Shown here piece after piece: positions 9,364 through 20,183 of a DNA stretch of 64,000 bases. The position numbers and the translations under genes are program-made. The notes beneath the pieces were generated by a model that worked only from the letters and a program-made list of their open reading frames with translations, was not told where the DNA came from and did no database searches. Each line of letters opens with the position of its first letter. Position 1 is the first letter of the stretch. The stretch covers positions 1,426,001 to 1,490,000 of the forward strand of contig JAPFFF010000005.1 in the NCBI GenBank assembly GCA_039105265.1, written 5' to 3'. The stretch comes from Tritrichomonas musculus (Eukaryota > Parabasalia > Tritrichomonadida > Tritrichomonadidae).

Positions 9364-12177
9364 TTATGAAAGAAAAGCATTTCGAATCATATCAACAATA
9401 ACTTTAACTGCCGACTTCATATTAGCCTTTACGTGGAACGAGAAGTCCATATTATCTTCATCATATACGAATCTGAGCAAGACGCCAATATTTCCGCTGA
9501 AGCACTTAAAAGCGCCAGCTGCGACGATATTATTTTTAGCAAGTTCAAATTTGAGGGGTTCAAGGCCAAATATTTTCTTCATAATTGCCACAGTCGCCTC
9601 TATCACGTCTCCGTCAGGAATGACGAGCTGAGCGCCTCCGATCATTTGTGGATCGACAATCGATGCCCATCTTGACATGAAGGATTCCTCGTCGATGTCG
9701 AAAGGGAGGAACCATCGATTGAAGAAGATTGGCAGCGGTGTTGATACTGTCTCCACTTTTTCAGAAGACACGTTATTCTCGCCACTTTTGTCAACACGCT
9801 TGTCGATTGTCAGATTGAGAACTGGAAGGCGGCTCGTCATGTCCATCATTACAAAATCAATGGCAATACTTGATCGATTCCGAGAGTCAATCGAGAACGG
9901 AATGTCAACGATACGATAACGAAGCTCGTCATTTGAGTCAATGGTGAAATTTTTAATGACAACTGGAGCAGTTGTCAAATTTTCAATATTGACGATCATC
10001 GAGAGTCGTGGCTGGTCATATCTAACTGCTGCACGGATAATGAAGTGCGCATTTTGCAGTAGAATGCCAGTGTCTTCGCTCTGAAAGTGATTGAAAAGTT
10101 TATCGTCTATTGTGATATCTTTTCGGTCCTCAAAAAGTGGACTTATTAGGACATTCTCATTTTTGACTGGAATTTCGCCTTTAACTGTTTTGGCAGCGAA
10201 AATGTCATTAATTACATGACAGCTTGAGTTGGGAGAGAGAACGATCTTCTTCAATACTTTCTCGGGTAATGATAGAATTTTCGCATATTCTTTCGACCGT
10301 TGGGCAACTTCGTATGAAAGTGATCCAATATGCTTCTTGAAAAAATTGCAGATGTTGGATCTAATATCAGCTGACTTTATTGCGATTTTCATTAATGCCA
10401 TTAATACCATCGATTGACTTTGTTCATCTGCCTTTTTAAATATGGAGAATAGAAGTTCAGATGCATTTGAAGCATTAAATGAGCTACAAATATCGAAATA
10501 CTCACCTATTAAAAATGACGACGACTTAATTAAAGGCGGACCTGGCAAGACTGCTGATTTAACAATATCATAAACTTCTTCGGTTGCTTGTTTTTGTATA
10601 CTTGGCTTTTGATATACAGTTTGAACAATGAACCTCCATATGATATCTGATCGGGCTAAAGATTTGTCTCCAATTTTGAGGATTTTTACTAGAATTAAGA
10701 TTGAATTCATATCGTCAGTACCATAACTTTGAATAAGAACAGCTGCTTTTGTTCCAAGACTCTCCCTCAAGTAAAGAGGTGAAGCTGGCAAAAAGTCAAT
10801 CATTTCCTCTGCTATTTGAATTCCATTTTCATTTGTTGCAATTGCATAGAGAAGATCAAGTGCTCGAACATCAGCTAAAATATTTCTCAAACGCATCATT
10901 GATGCTAATATCGGAACAATAGGCTGCATAGTGAAGGCAGAAAGTGGAGCAGAGCGAATAATTAAATTCAATTTATCTAATGCAAAATAGCATAAATCAA
11001 TTCCTTTGCAATATGATTCAATTGAATCATTTTCGTTAGAAAGATCTTCTTGTTTTCTGGACGATGACGTCGTCGATTTTGGTTGTAATAATAATGGCGA
11101 ATAAAGTTGAATTAAGCTTATTAGTCGTTGAATAATTCGGTCAGTTATTGATTTATTAAAAACAACTGACGAAGCAAGATCTGAAATTTCAGAAAAAATC
11201 ATATATGACGGTAAAAAAGAAGAATAATTTACGAAACTTGGAGATGACGTTATAATTGGTGCAGCATTTACTGGCGTATTTGTTAGGTTTGATTTCGAAT
11301 TTGTTGAAGGTGAACCGATTAGAAGATCGATGAGGTTAAGGAGAGTTGTAACAACAGATTCAATTTTATCTTTTTCGCCATCTGTCCAATCTGACTTGAA
11401 CATTAAAATTTTGAACAATTTAATTGCTAAAAATGGACAAGGTATTTTTCCTCTTACAATTTCTTTTTCATATTCATTTTTAATAAAAATAGAATAAAGC
11501 TGATCAATTACAATTGGGAAAAAATCAATGATTGAATTAGATTGAGATCGAATAATAGATAAAATTAATGTAGATGCGCATTGAACAATACCTGATGATT
11601 TTGAAAGTAAAAATGATGATAATTTTGGAGTAATTCGGTCAATTGAAGGATATTGTCGAGTAGTTTGATAAATTTTTGCTAAGGTAAGCATAGCTTTTTT
11701 GCGTGCATATTCTGAAACGTTTGGCTGAATAACGATATCTGCAATTGATGGACCTAAGGAATCTGCCATTTCAGCACTTTCTATACAACTTATAGCATTG
11801 AGAGCAAAACATATCCCAAGGTCGTTTCCTGTATCAGAAAAAAATCGACGCATTTCTGGAATAAGCTCGGCGATAAACGATTTATTATTTCCTATAAGAA
11901 TAACAGTTGCTAAACATCCAAAAAAAATATCAGATAAATCTAGAGAACGTAATAAGGTTAAAACTTGAGGAAAACCAAATGCAACATGACAGCCATAAAG
12001 TTCGATATAACAAAGTTTTGCGACGCATTTTTTTGTATTATACATTTTTTTCTTCTTCTTTTTGAGCAGGCTTTTTTTGATTTTCAGCAATTCTAGCTGA
12101 ATCCGATACTCTGGAGTCATGGCTGACTTTGGATCATTTACTTCAGATATAAATTTATGCAAGCCTTTGATTTTCAT
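9364..12177 (-). CDS. AP-2 complex subunit alpha-type adaptin, 937 aa
   Basis: Large subunit of the AP-2 clathrin adaptor, which selects cargo at the plasma membrane. The first ATG in frame is at 12177 and gives MKIKGLHKFISEVNDPKS, matching the alpha-adaptin opening M-R-G-L-x-x-F-I-S-D. The frame is open a little further upstream but has no ATG there. A Lys-rich run followed by KKCVAKLCYIELYG corresponds to the conserved helix that in animal alpha-adaptin helps bind PIP2. A helical HEAT trunk fills residues up to about 600. The C-terminal part is an appendage: a beta-sandwich, then a platform starting near FFNRWFLPFDI with SRWASIVDPQM, as in alpha ears. A TCATT at 12193-12197 (minus strand) may be the initiator. 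The stop runs into TAAA. Confidence 0.88.
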   Translation of the reverse strand: MKIKGLHKFISEVNDPKSAMTPEYRIQLELLKIKKSLLKKKKKKMYNTKKCVAKLCYIELYGCHVAFGFPQVLTLLRSLDLSDIFFGCLATVILIGNNKSFIAELIPEMRRFFSDTGNDLGICFALNAISCIESAEMADSLGPSIADIVIQPNVSEYARKKAMLTLAKIYQTTRQYPSIDRITPKLSSFLLSKSSGIVQCASTLILSIIRSQSNSIIDFFPIVIDQLYSIFIKNEYEKEIVRGKIPCPFLAIKLFKILMFKSDWTDGEKDKIESVVTTLLNLIDLLIGSPSTNSKSNLTNTPVNAAPIITSSPSFVNYSSFLPSYMIFSEISDLASSVVFNKSITDRIIQRLISLIQLYSPLLLQPKSTTSSSRKQEDLSNENDSIESYCKGIDLCYFALDKLNLIIRSAPLSAFTMQPIVPILASMMRLRNILADVRALDLLYAIATNENGIQIAEEMIDFLPASPLYLRESLGTKAAVLIQSYGTDDMNSILILVKILKIGDKSLARSDIIWRFIVQTVYQKPSIQKQATEEVYDIVKSAVLPGPPLIKSSSFLIGEYFDICSSFNASNASELLFSIFKKADEQSQSMVLMALMKIAIKSADIRSNICNFFKKHIGSLSYEVAQRSKEYAKILSLPEKVLKKIVLSPNSSCHVINDIFAAKTVKGEIPVKNENVLISPLFEDRKDITIDDKLFNHFQSEDTGILLQNAHFIIRAAVRYDQPRLSMIVNIENLTTAPVVIKNFTIDSNDELRYRIVDIPFSIDSRNRSSIAIDFVMMDMTSRLPVLNLTIDKRVDKSGENNVSSEKVETVSTPLPIFFNRWFLPFDIDEESFMSRWASIVDPQMIGGAQLVIPDGDVIEATVAIMKKIFGLEPLKFELAKNNIVAAGAFKCFSGNIGVLLRFVYDEDNMDFSFHVKANMKSAVKVIVDMIRNAFLS

Positions 12178-12479
12178 TAATTTTATACTATCAATGAATT
12201 TTGAAATCTTCTTCACAATTTTTTACAGTAAATATAACCATTTTTTTGTTTAAACTAAGAAAGAGATAGATTGGTTCCTACAAACAAATTCTATAGTCAT
12301 TAGTCTCACTAAATACCTACGATCAAAAAGATAAAATTAATGTATACAATAATATTTTATATAATATAATATGAAACATGATATATATATACTATTTTTT
12401 TTAAAAATAAAATAGTATGATTCGTATCAAAATCACATGAAAACTTGTAAAAAAAATAACATTAGACGAAAATAATTAA

Positions 12480-13730
12480 TCAGGAATAAAAATCATCTTG
12501 TTCTATGCCTATATCATCATCAATATAATCTTCTCTTGCCCAATTAGTAAAAGAATTTACGTCAATCAACAAATTAATGAAAGAGGATCGCTTTTCAGAT
12601 TCGGAGAGTTTTTCTTCACTAACGTAATTTTCGTTACAACTGACGAGATCATAAATTTCGGAGAGAAAACTTTCAAAATCAATTTCCAAACCACTTTCAT
12701 CGATGTTTGCTTTAAAAAAATATAAAATATCAGAAAAGCCAATCATTCCATCTTCATCTATATCAATTAATTTGAAGAAGAAATGCGTTCCATTTCTCTT
12801 ATTCATCTCCATTAATGAAAAATAAAATCTCAAGAACAAAGTGAGATCAAAATATTCACAATTAACCAAGCAACTGGTTTCAAAAAGTCGATCAATAAAG
12901 ACTTGTGTAAAATGATAAGAATTTATACAGATTAGAGACTCTTTGTTAATTAAATCAGCTTGCATATGCCGACCATTATCATTGCTAGTGTATGTTTGAA
13001 ATAGATTGTAGAGTTCTTGTACGTTATGCTTTGATAAAGGATTTGTTGATAAATCAAAATTATCCATTTCAATAAATCTTCGAAACATTGTTGAACAAAG
13101 AAGATCTCTTACAGGAAAACCATTTATATAAACAGGGTAAATATCAAAAATCAAATATTCTGAAGTAATAATTGTATAAATTTCAATAAAATCATTTGAA
13201 AGTTCTTTTAAGGAACAAATTTGAGGTATACAAAGTTTTATGAAATCTCTTAACTGCTTTTTTGTAAAAATATTATTAAACGTTTCATCAATACGAATAA
13301 AGTGAAGCATTGAATATTGTGTTTTTGAAAAATATTTAAGAAATCCAATATAACTGATAATATCAAAATCACCCGTTTTGGTTTCAAATTGGTTCAAAAT
13401 AGATTTCGAAAATATCTTTGATTTTTCTTCTCCAAGTTGATTGCCAATAAAAGCAAAATTAATTGAACTAAATTTACAATTTTCATATCTAGTCAATTCA
13501 TTTTGAATAAAATTAATATCTTCATCTGTTATTATTTTCTTTTTATACTGTTGCATTTTTTTCTGTATTAAAGCATCAACCATTACTTTCTTGCTGATGT
13601 TTTTCTTGATGTAAAAAGATGGAATTACATTCTTTGAACTGGTAATAGAATTGAATATTTTAATGTATTCTTCTGCAACTTCTGCGCTTGAATGGGCTTT
13701 GATTTGATCTATAAATGAAGAAGTAGCCAT
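12480..13730 (-). CDS. PP2A regulatory subunit B''-like EF-hand protein, 416 aa
   Basis: Likely a targeting or regulatory subunit of protein phosphatase 2A. The order of elements matches the B'' family, best the shorter PPP2R3C (G5PR) type. First comes a segment with EYLIFDIYPVYING. Next is a helical EF-like region with FIDRLFETSCL and the YFDLTLFLRFYFSLMEMNKR stretch. The final EF-hand loop, DIDEDGMIGFSD, near residue 322 has good calcium ligands. The length (416) is close to human PPP2R3C (about 450). The upstream half is less conserved. The tail is acidic. The gene is tandem with the adaptin gene, 302 bp away. The choice between PPP2R3C and other B'' members is inference. Confidence 0.72.
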   Translation of the reverse strand: MATSSFIDQIKAHSSAEVAEEYIKIFNSITSSKNVIPSFYIKKNISKKVMVDALIQKKMQQYKKKIITDEDINFIQNELTRYENCKFSSINFAFIGNQLGEEKSKIFSKSILNQFETKTGDFDIISYIGFLKYFSKTQYSMLHFIRIDETFNNIFTKKQLRDFIKLCIPQICSLKELSNDFIEIYTIITSEYLIFDIYPVYINGFPVRDLLCSTMFRRFIEMDNFDLSTNPLSKHNVQELYNLFQTYTSNDNGRHMQADLINKESLICINSYHFTQVFIDRLFETSCLVNCEYFDLTLFLRFYFSLMEMNKRNGTHFFFKLIDIDEDGMIGFSDILYFFKANIDESGLEIDFESFLSEIYDLVSCNENYVSEEKLSESEKRSSFINLLIDVNSFTNWAREDYIDDDIGIEQDDFYS

Positions 13731-13978
13731 AAGTCATAAAAAAAAATATTTTCAAAATCCTCATATTCAATAAGATTTGAATGAAAACTGTAAAATATCC
13801 ATTTAAATGGTTAGCTAACATACATCAAAAAGTTGAATATCTTTCATTTTTTTTAAATTAAAAATGAACTGAAATATTTAAAAAATAATCACTTAATTTA
13901 TTTCGGCGGTCAAAATTCAAATACAATATTTTTCAATAAAAAACAAACATATTTTTACTATATATAAAAACAAATTAA

Positions 13979-16900
13979 TTAAAACAAGGTTGTTTGCTCT
14001 TTTTTATTTCTTTGAGCATTAATTACAGAAATTGAAATCGCATTTGAAGTTATTGGACGTTCAGAACCTTTTAAATTTATCCCTTTTCTTTCTGCTATTC
14101 CAATTTTCTTACTTTGACAAATTAATTCTTTTTCAGTTGAAGCAATTTTATGATATAATGAACAATTACTGTCAGCGGTTTCCAAATACCTTCTCTTCTT
14201 TCTAAAAATGTCTACATCTTGCTTTACAAATGGATTCATTGCATATTCATTTCCAATATGAATATGATGATATGGATTATTATTACTAGAACTACTTAAT
14301 GGCGGATCGAGGAGTTCAAGGAGACGATAATTATCTGCTTCAGCATCTTTCAAAATTCGTATTATTTCTTCTTTGCTTTGGGTTCGGCTTTCTAATTGAA
14401 TTTTTAATTTTGCCAAAAAAGCGTTAAAATTGTCTGCTTGTTCTATCATTTTCTTCTTAATTAACTTCAATTGTTTTTTTTCATTTGTCGACATTTTATC
14501 GAATGCACTATCAACAGTTACAGCAGATCGTAATTCGAATAATTCTTTGTTGAGTTCGGCCATTTTCCTCTTTTGGTCTTCAATTAAATCAATGGCAAGA
14601 TCTGCCGATTGAACATTTCCATCACCAATGGATTTAAATATCTTATTTAGTGAAGAATTTAGATGATCAATTTTCTTATTTTTTTGATCAACTTCGGTCG
14701 TAAGGGAATCGATCTTATTCTCTTGCGTGTTAATTAACTTTTTGTATTCTACTTCATTATTTTCAAAATCATGGATTCTTTCTTTTGAAAGCTTAATTTC
14801 CTGGCGTAATTTTTCATTTGATGTATTTTCAGAATTTAATTGGTCAACAATTTTAGAAACTTTTTCAATAACAACAGAAAATGGAGAATCTGGAATTTCA
14901 ACAATTTGCCTCAATTTTGTAATCTGAACTTCATGATTTTTCATATATTTTAATGCATCATCAATATTGTTGATATTAGCTTTTGATTGCTTGATCTGAT
15001 TAGCATGCCGAACATTTTCAATTTCGATTGATCTGATTTTTGTAACTAATTCTTTATTCTTTTTAACAGATTTTTGATATTCTTTCTTTATTTGTAGGAG
15101 TTCATCGATTTTTTCGAGAATTTCTTTCATCCTTGCACTATCTGATTTATCAGTATTATCATTACCATCAGTATCATTTTCAAGCCTGCTTAACAAATCA
15201 AACTTTTCAAATAATTTAGTATTATTAGCTTTGTAAACTGAAATCTTGTCTTTTAATTCGGTAACTAAGGCTTCGTTATCTTGCTGCGAATTTTTTAGTG
15301 ACTCATTTTGTTCTTTCAAATCAGAATTTATATCTCTCAATTTCGTTATTACTTCTCGAACCAAGTCATCTGATTGATCATTGCTGATGTTCAATTCATT
15401 TAAGAATTGACATACAAATAACTTTTCTTCAGTAAATTTATTTTTGAAAGAATCATTTTCTTCTTTCATTTCTTTTATTGCATTTTCAATCGTTTCAAAC
15501 AAGCCAGTGTTTTTCAAATCAATATCCAATGTACTTGCAACGTTTTTCACAGTTTGACAAATCAATTTAGCAAAATCAACAACATAATCAGTTTCACAAT
15601 TGAAAATTGTTGCTAGCTGATCAAAAACTTTTTGTGATCCCATCGAAACCTCTTTTATCTCTTTAACTATTTGTAAAATTTGCTGATTTTTATTTCGATT
15701 ATCATCTTTTTTAGAATCCACACCCAATACTTCACACAGCTGATCAGAGAATTGAGAATTAGATTCATCTTTCGATTGAAGCTGGCTTAATTGACTTTGA
15801 ATATTTTTAATCGAATTGATAATTTCGGATGAATCGTTTATATTAAGTAAACTAGCAATTTTATCATTTAACTGTTTAGCTTGTTTTATTTCTTGAACTA
15901 TTTGCTGCCATTTATTTGGATCATCCTCTTCTTCTTCATTTTTATTAAAGCTGTCAAACAAAGGTGAAATAAGGTGAATTATAGTCATTTGCTTTTTTGC
16001 AGTTTCCAACAGTAGATCTGGTGAATCAAGATTAAATAATCTACATAAATTAAAAGCTAATTGATTAAGAGTTTCTATTTCACGCAAAGTTTCTGCTGTT
16101 ATTTTGTTATTGTAATTCTCATCATCTTCAGAATTAGAATCAAGTATCAAAGATTCGTTTTTCTTTGATTTAAGTAATCTATTTACTTTCCATTTAAAAT
16201 TGATAAACTCCTCCTTTGTTTTTTTCAAAGATTCAATAGCTTCTGCAATTGAATTACTAATATTTTCATTAATTAACGGTTTTATGTGTAATAACCGGCA
16301 AATGTCAGAAATTTGCTTCTCCAACATTACGTTATTTTGAGACTCCATTTCAAAAGAATTATTTTGCTGTTTTAAGTCTTCATTTATCTGACTTAAATTG
16401 TCAACTTTATATTGAAGAATTTCGACTTTGTTATTCAAATCACCATTTTGAATGTTCAGTTCACCAAGTTGTTGATTTAAGTCTTCGTTCTTGTGCTGAA
16501 ATTCTTCAGTTTGTTGAAAGAACTGTTCATTTTGCTTCTGCAATTCTTCAACTTGCTGGTTTAGGCTGCTTGTGTGATGCTGCGATTCTTTTAATGAAAT
16601 GGTCATTCGATCGAAATTCAATTGAATTTCATCGTTCTTTTTTTGAAGGCTTTTTAAGTGCTCCTTCAATTTGTGGATATCGTTATTGTAACGATCAACA
16701 ATATCTTTTATTTGGTCAATTGGATTTGACCCAATTTGTGAAGACTTGATTCCAAACAACGAAAAAATTCTCTCAATTTTTTCTGAAAACTCGTTATTTT
16801 GGCTGATCAAATCAGTCACATCAGAAAGGAGCTGTTCAGGGTTGAATTGATGGATTTCATCAATCATATCCAAAAGGTTATTCGGATGAGATTTGAAAAG

Positions 16901-19882
16901 AATCGATTGATTCCTTCCACTTTTCTTCCATCTCTGAATAACATCGAGATTTTTGTTGATTTCAGTGGATAAATGGTTTCTTTCATTCAAAATATTTTGA
17001 ATGGCCTTTGAAAGCTGATCTGAGTTTGTTATATCAAGAAGCTCAGCAGCATCTTGTAAAGATTCATACATCATTAATACCGAGTCGATCCACGAGTCTT
17101 TCGGATCAATATTCAATGCCTCACAAAGTGTTTGAATGCTTTCGTGAAGTGATTCAATACAATCGATGATGTGATCGTCAGAAACATTCAAAATTTGCTT
17201 GATCTGATTGATGGTTGACTGGACAGATGAAATAGAATCAATCAGTGATTCAGTGTTCATCACATTCAAAATTTGACACATTTTTGAATTGGCTTTTTGA
17301 ATGCTATTGAATTCAGCATTCAATTTCTCATTCTCAATTTCAAATTGCTGAATTTCATCATACAAATTATTTATCGTCTTTTGCATTGAATTGAAATCAG
17401 TCGGCTCATCGACATTCAAAAGTGACGCAACTTTTGAAAGCTGCTGTTTCATTGTTGAATTTTCTTGAAACATTTTTTTGTTGTCTTTCAAAAGTTCTGA
17501 AATTGAATCAGAAATCGACGAAAAGGACGAATTTGAATTAATTCCAAGCAACTGGCAAATTTTCTCCTGATTTTGGGCAAGTTGATTGACTTTTGATTCA
17601 AATTCGTCGATGTTTTCGCAATTGAAAGAAGATGACAAGTTTTCATGCTTATTCAATTTGTTTTTCAATTTTGAATGAGTCAGTTTGACTTCATCAAGTT
17701 GGCCATTTAAGTTCTGAATTTCATTTTCAAGCCTTTTTGATTTTGATTCATTATCAAGCTTGATTGAATCGATTTCTTTTGTGAGCTTTGAATTTTCACT
17801 TTTCAATGATTCAATTTCAGCCTTAAGTGAAGTGACCTGAGATTGAAAAGACTCTTTTTCAGTTTGAAAATGGTCGATCTTATTATTCAAATTTTGAATG
17901 GTCTGTTCGCTTTCATTTTCCTTCATTTGGCATTGAGAAAGCTGCCTCTGAAAATCGCCGTTTTTTGCGAGCAAATCGTTCTTCATTTGGTTCAAGTTGT
18001 CGATCTCCATTTTCTGCTGTGAATTGGACAACTCGAGCTGATTCATCGCGAGTCTATTCTGCTCAATCTTCTGCTTCAGCGAGTTGTTCTCATTCACTTC
18101 ATTTTCAAATTGAGACAAAATTTTTGCCTTCTCATTTTGAACCGATTCAATTTGACTGCCCATTTCGGTTAATTTTCGTTTGAGAGTCATTTGATCGTTC
18201 TCTAGCTCATCAATCTGCTTCAGATAGGACTGGATCTTCTGCTTTTGACCTTCGTTGGCGGTTTTGACGGTTTCCAGCTCATCCTTCTTTGAGCTAACTT
18301 CTTGCGTTAACGTACGAATTTGCGATTTTGACTTCTCAAATTCAAATTCTAAAGCCTGCTTCTCATCCTTCAAAACTTTGTGCTGCTGCTGAAGGGAATT
18401 GTGCGAGTTTTCGAGGGTTCTGTAGTCCGATTTGGCCATTTCAGCTTCTTGCTGAACTTTTCTAATTTGGCCTTTCAAGGTCAAAATTTGATCCTCCATT
18501 TCATCGAATTGAATTTTGACGTTGCCTTTCTCTGTCTGAAGGATTTCTTTTATTTTGAGGATTTCTTCATCTTTGTCGGTTAGCTGGCCTCTCAAATTAT
18601 TTCTTTCAATTGAAACCGACTTGCATTCAATTTTCAGAGAATTCAATTTTGACTTCATTTCTTTCAATTCATCTTTGTAAGCAATTTTCTTTGCCTCTGA
18701 CTCGTTTAGCTTACTTTTTAAACATGCGAATTGATCTTGAATGGCCAATAATTGATCGTTTAAATTTTGGTTGCAAATAATCAATGATTGACTTTTTGAA
18801 TTGAGTTCTTCGGTTTCCGTCTGCAATGATTTATTTTGCTCTTTCATTTGACGCACTGCTCGCTTTAAAACGTCAAGATTGGGTGAACATGTTATTGCTA
18901 ATAAATCTTCAATGTTTTGTGATATTTCTTCAATTGTGGAGCAATTCAATTTTCTGACGAATTTATCGTTTTTTGCCTCAAAATTTTGAAGCTGATTTGT
19001 TACTTCTTTGAGCTTCTGGTCACTTTCATTCAGCTCTTTTTGAAGCTTATTCGCTAGTTGCTGAAGTTCCGTTATGGCTGATTTAACAATTTGTGGAGTA
19101 TCAAAACTTTGTCCGCAATTTGGTGATAATATTGTTGCAAATTCCGCCATTCCTTCCCTTAAACTGTTTTCAATATTTTTTATTGCGCCTTTCATTCTAA
19201 AATGCAAAGTATACGAATCATTTTCATTTGATGTATCAATATCTAGCATTTGACATAATTCATTTTGTTGATAAGTAAAATTATCCACATTCGTTTTTAA
19301 TACCTCATTTTCTTCTTTTATTTTTTGTATTTCATTAAGCAAAAGATTTGCAGGAGATTCTTCATTTTGACTTGAATCAAAGCTTGAATAGTTACTATTA
19401 AATAAACCTAATATTCTTAACATTTTCGATATGTATCTGTTATTCTCTGAATATTTATCTTTTAGTTTTTGAATAGCGAGTAATATATTTTCTGGCTGTT
19501 CTTGACTCGTATTCATTGGAATATTTAATTGATCTTGAATTGAATTTAACAAGAAAAACTTTGATTTTACATCTTTAGCCGATTTTTTAATTGTCTCCAA
19601 ATCAGAATTTGAATTAATACCGAGTGAATCGCATAAAATATTTTGGCGCTGCTGTAATTCTTGATTAATTTTTTTGTATTGCTCAATCTTATCCAAACAT
19701 TTTTTAAGATTGTCTTGGCTTTTCGAAAGTTTTTCACTTTTTTTTTGAACAATTAATAAATTGGTAACTTTACTTTGAAGTTTATTTAGAATTTCTTTTT
19801 TCTCTTGAGATGAATCAGATGAGTCAATTACGTTCGAACTTTGTGATTGACCTGTTTGCAGGTCCAAGTTATTATTGCTCAT
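13979..19882 (-). CDS. Giant coiled-coil protein with recurring L-C-x-L-L-x-I motif, about 1967 aa
   Basis: Almost wholly coiled coil, rich in Gln, Glu, Lys, Asn and Ser, with no membrane segment. The frame is open to an ATG at 19981, but the first 33 residues are hydrophobic and unlike the rest. The ATG at 19882, giving MSNNNLDLQTGQ, is the more likely start, and a TCATA lies about 25 bases above it. A short motif recurs at least 15 times: LCDSLGIN, LCQMLDID, ICQLLGIN, VASLLNV, MCQILNV, LCEALNI, ICRLLHI, LCRLFNL, IASLLNI, LCEVLGV and others. It is often followed by an acidic/Ser stretch and an Ile-rich helix. The last 150 residues are basic and not coiled. It may be a cytoskeletal, Golgi-tether or basal-body scaffold; nothing decides between these. 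Confidence 0.8.
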   Translation of the reverse strand: MSNNNLDLQTGQSQSSNVIDSSDSSQEKKEILNKLQSKVTNLLIVQKKSEKLSKSQDNLKKCLDKIEQYKKINQELQQRQNILCDSLGINSNSDLETIKKSAKDVKSKFFLLNSIQDQLNIPMNTSQEQPENILLAIQKLKDKYSENNRYISKMLRILGLFNSNYSSFDSSQNEESPANLLLNEIQKIKEENEVLKTNVDNFTYQQNELCQMLDIDTSNENDSYTLHFRMKGAIKNIENSLREGMAEFATILSPNCGQSFDTPQIVKSAITELQQLANKLQKELNESDQKLKEVTNQLQNFEAKNDKFVRKLNCSTIEEISQNIEDLLAITCSPNLDVLKRAVRQMKEQNKSLQTETEELNSKSQSLIICNQNLNDQLLAIQDQFACLKSKLNESEAKKIAYKDELKEMKSKLNSLKIECKSVSIERNNLRGQLTDKDEEILKIKEILQTEKGNVKIQFDEMEDQILTLKGQIRKVQQEAEMAKSDYRTLENSHNSLQQQHKVLKDEKQALEFEFEKSKSQIRTLTQEVSSKKDELETVKTANEGQKQKIQSYLKQIDELENDQMTLKRKLTEMGSQIESVQNEKAKILSQFENEVNENNSLKQKIEQNRLAMNQLELSNSQQKMEIDNLNQMKNDLLAKNGDFQRQLSQCQMKENESEQTIQNLNNKIDHFQTEKESFQSQVTSLKAEIESLKSENSKLTKEIDSIKLDNESKSKRLENEIQNLNGQLDEVKLTHSKLKNKLNKHENLSSSFNCENIDEFESKVNQLAQNQEKICQLLGINSNSSFSSISDSISELLKDNKKMFQENSTMKQQLSKVASLLNVDEPTDFNSMQKTINNLYDEIQQFEIENEKLNAEFNSIQKANSKMCQILNVMNTESLIDSISSVQSTINQIKQILNVSDDHIIDCIESLHESIQTLCEALNIDPKDSWIDSVLMMYESLQDAAELLDITNSDQLSKAIQNILNERNHLSTEINKNLDVIQRWKKSGRNQSILFKSHPNNLLDMIDEIHQFNPEQLLSDVTDLISQNNEFSEKIERIFSLFGIKSSQIGSNPIDQIKDIVDRYNNDIHKLKEHLKSLQKKNDEIQLNFDRMTISLKESQHHTSSLNQQVEELQKQNEQFFQQTEEFQHKNEDLNQQLGELNIQNGDLNNKVEILQYKVDNLSQINEDLKQQNNSFEMESQNNVMLEKQISDICRLLHIKPLINENISNSIAEAIESLKKTKEEFINFKWKVNRLLKSKKNESLILDSNSEDDENYNNKITAETLREIETLNQLAFNLCRLFNLDSPDLLLETAKKQMTIIHLISPLFDSFNKNEEEEDDPNKWQQIVQEIKQAKQLNDKIASLLNINDSSEIINSIKNIQSQLSQLQSKDESNSQFSDQLCEVLGVDSKKDDNRNKNQQILQIVKEIKEVSMGSQKVFDQLATIFNCETDYVVDFAKLICQTVKNVASTLDIDLKNTGLFETIENAIKEMKEENDSFKNKFTEEKLFVCQFLNELNISNDQSDDLVREVITKLRDINSDLKEQNESLKNSQQDNEALVTELKDKISVYKANNTKLFEKFDLLSRLENDTDGNDNTDKSDSARMKEILEKIDELLQIKKEYQKSVKKNKELVTKIRSIEIENVRHANQIKQSKANINNIDDALKYMKNHEVQITKLRQIVEIPDSPFSVVIEKVSKIVDQLNSENTSNEKLRQEIKLSKERIHDFENNEVEYKKLINTQENKIDSLTTEVDQKNKKIDHLNSSLNKIFKSIGDGNVQSADLAIDLIEDQKRKMAELNKELFELRSAVTVDSAFDKMSTNEKKQLKLIKKKMIEQADNFNAFLAKLKIQLESRTQSKEEIIRILKDAEADNYRLLELLDPPLSSSSNNNPYHHIHIGNEYAMNPFVKQDVDIFRKKRRYLETADSNCSLYHKIASTEKELICQSKKIGIAERKGINLKGSERPITSNAISISVINAQRNKKEQTTLF

Positions 19883-20104
19883 TCTGATTGGTAAACGTCT
19901 TATGAATTTCGAATTCAAAGACCAATTGAAAAAATAATTCAAATTTGATATAGTTATCAAATATTTGAGGCATGATATCATTCACATTTAGCATAAATAT
20001 TTAAATTAAATACAACATGAATATTTGGAAAATTATAAGTTTGAAGTATTCATTAATGATAATATTTTGAAAGTTTACTATTTACCTGATTTGAATAACA
20101 TGAA

Positions 20105-20177
20105 GGTCTCATAGCTCAGTCGGTAGAGCGTTGTGCTGATAACGCAAAGGTCTAGGGTTCGAGTCCCTGTGGGACCA
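20105..20177 (+). tRNA. tRNA-Ile, anticodon GAT
   Basis: 73 nt with a full cloverleaf. The acceptor GGTCTCA pairs with TGGGACC (one G-T), with discriminator A at 20177. The D-arm is GCTC/GAGC. The anticodon arm TTGTG/CGCAA encloses loop CTGATAA, so the anticodon is GAT. The T-arm has loop TTCGAGT. The B box GGTTCGAGTCC and A box are intact, and six Ts at 20178-20183 serve as the Pol III terminator. No intron. It lies 222 bp upstream of the coiled-coil gene start on the opposite strand. A GAT isoleucine tRNA is uncommon in eukaryotic nuclear genomes, which mostly use AAT. Confidence 0.96.
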
Positions 20178-20183
20178 TTTTTT
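20178..20183 (+). terminator. Pol III terminator of tRNA-Ile
   Basis: A run of six T directly after the discriminator base of the tRNA. Confidence 0.8.
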
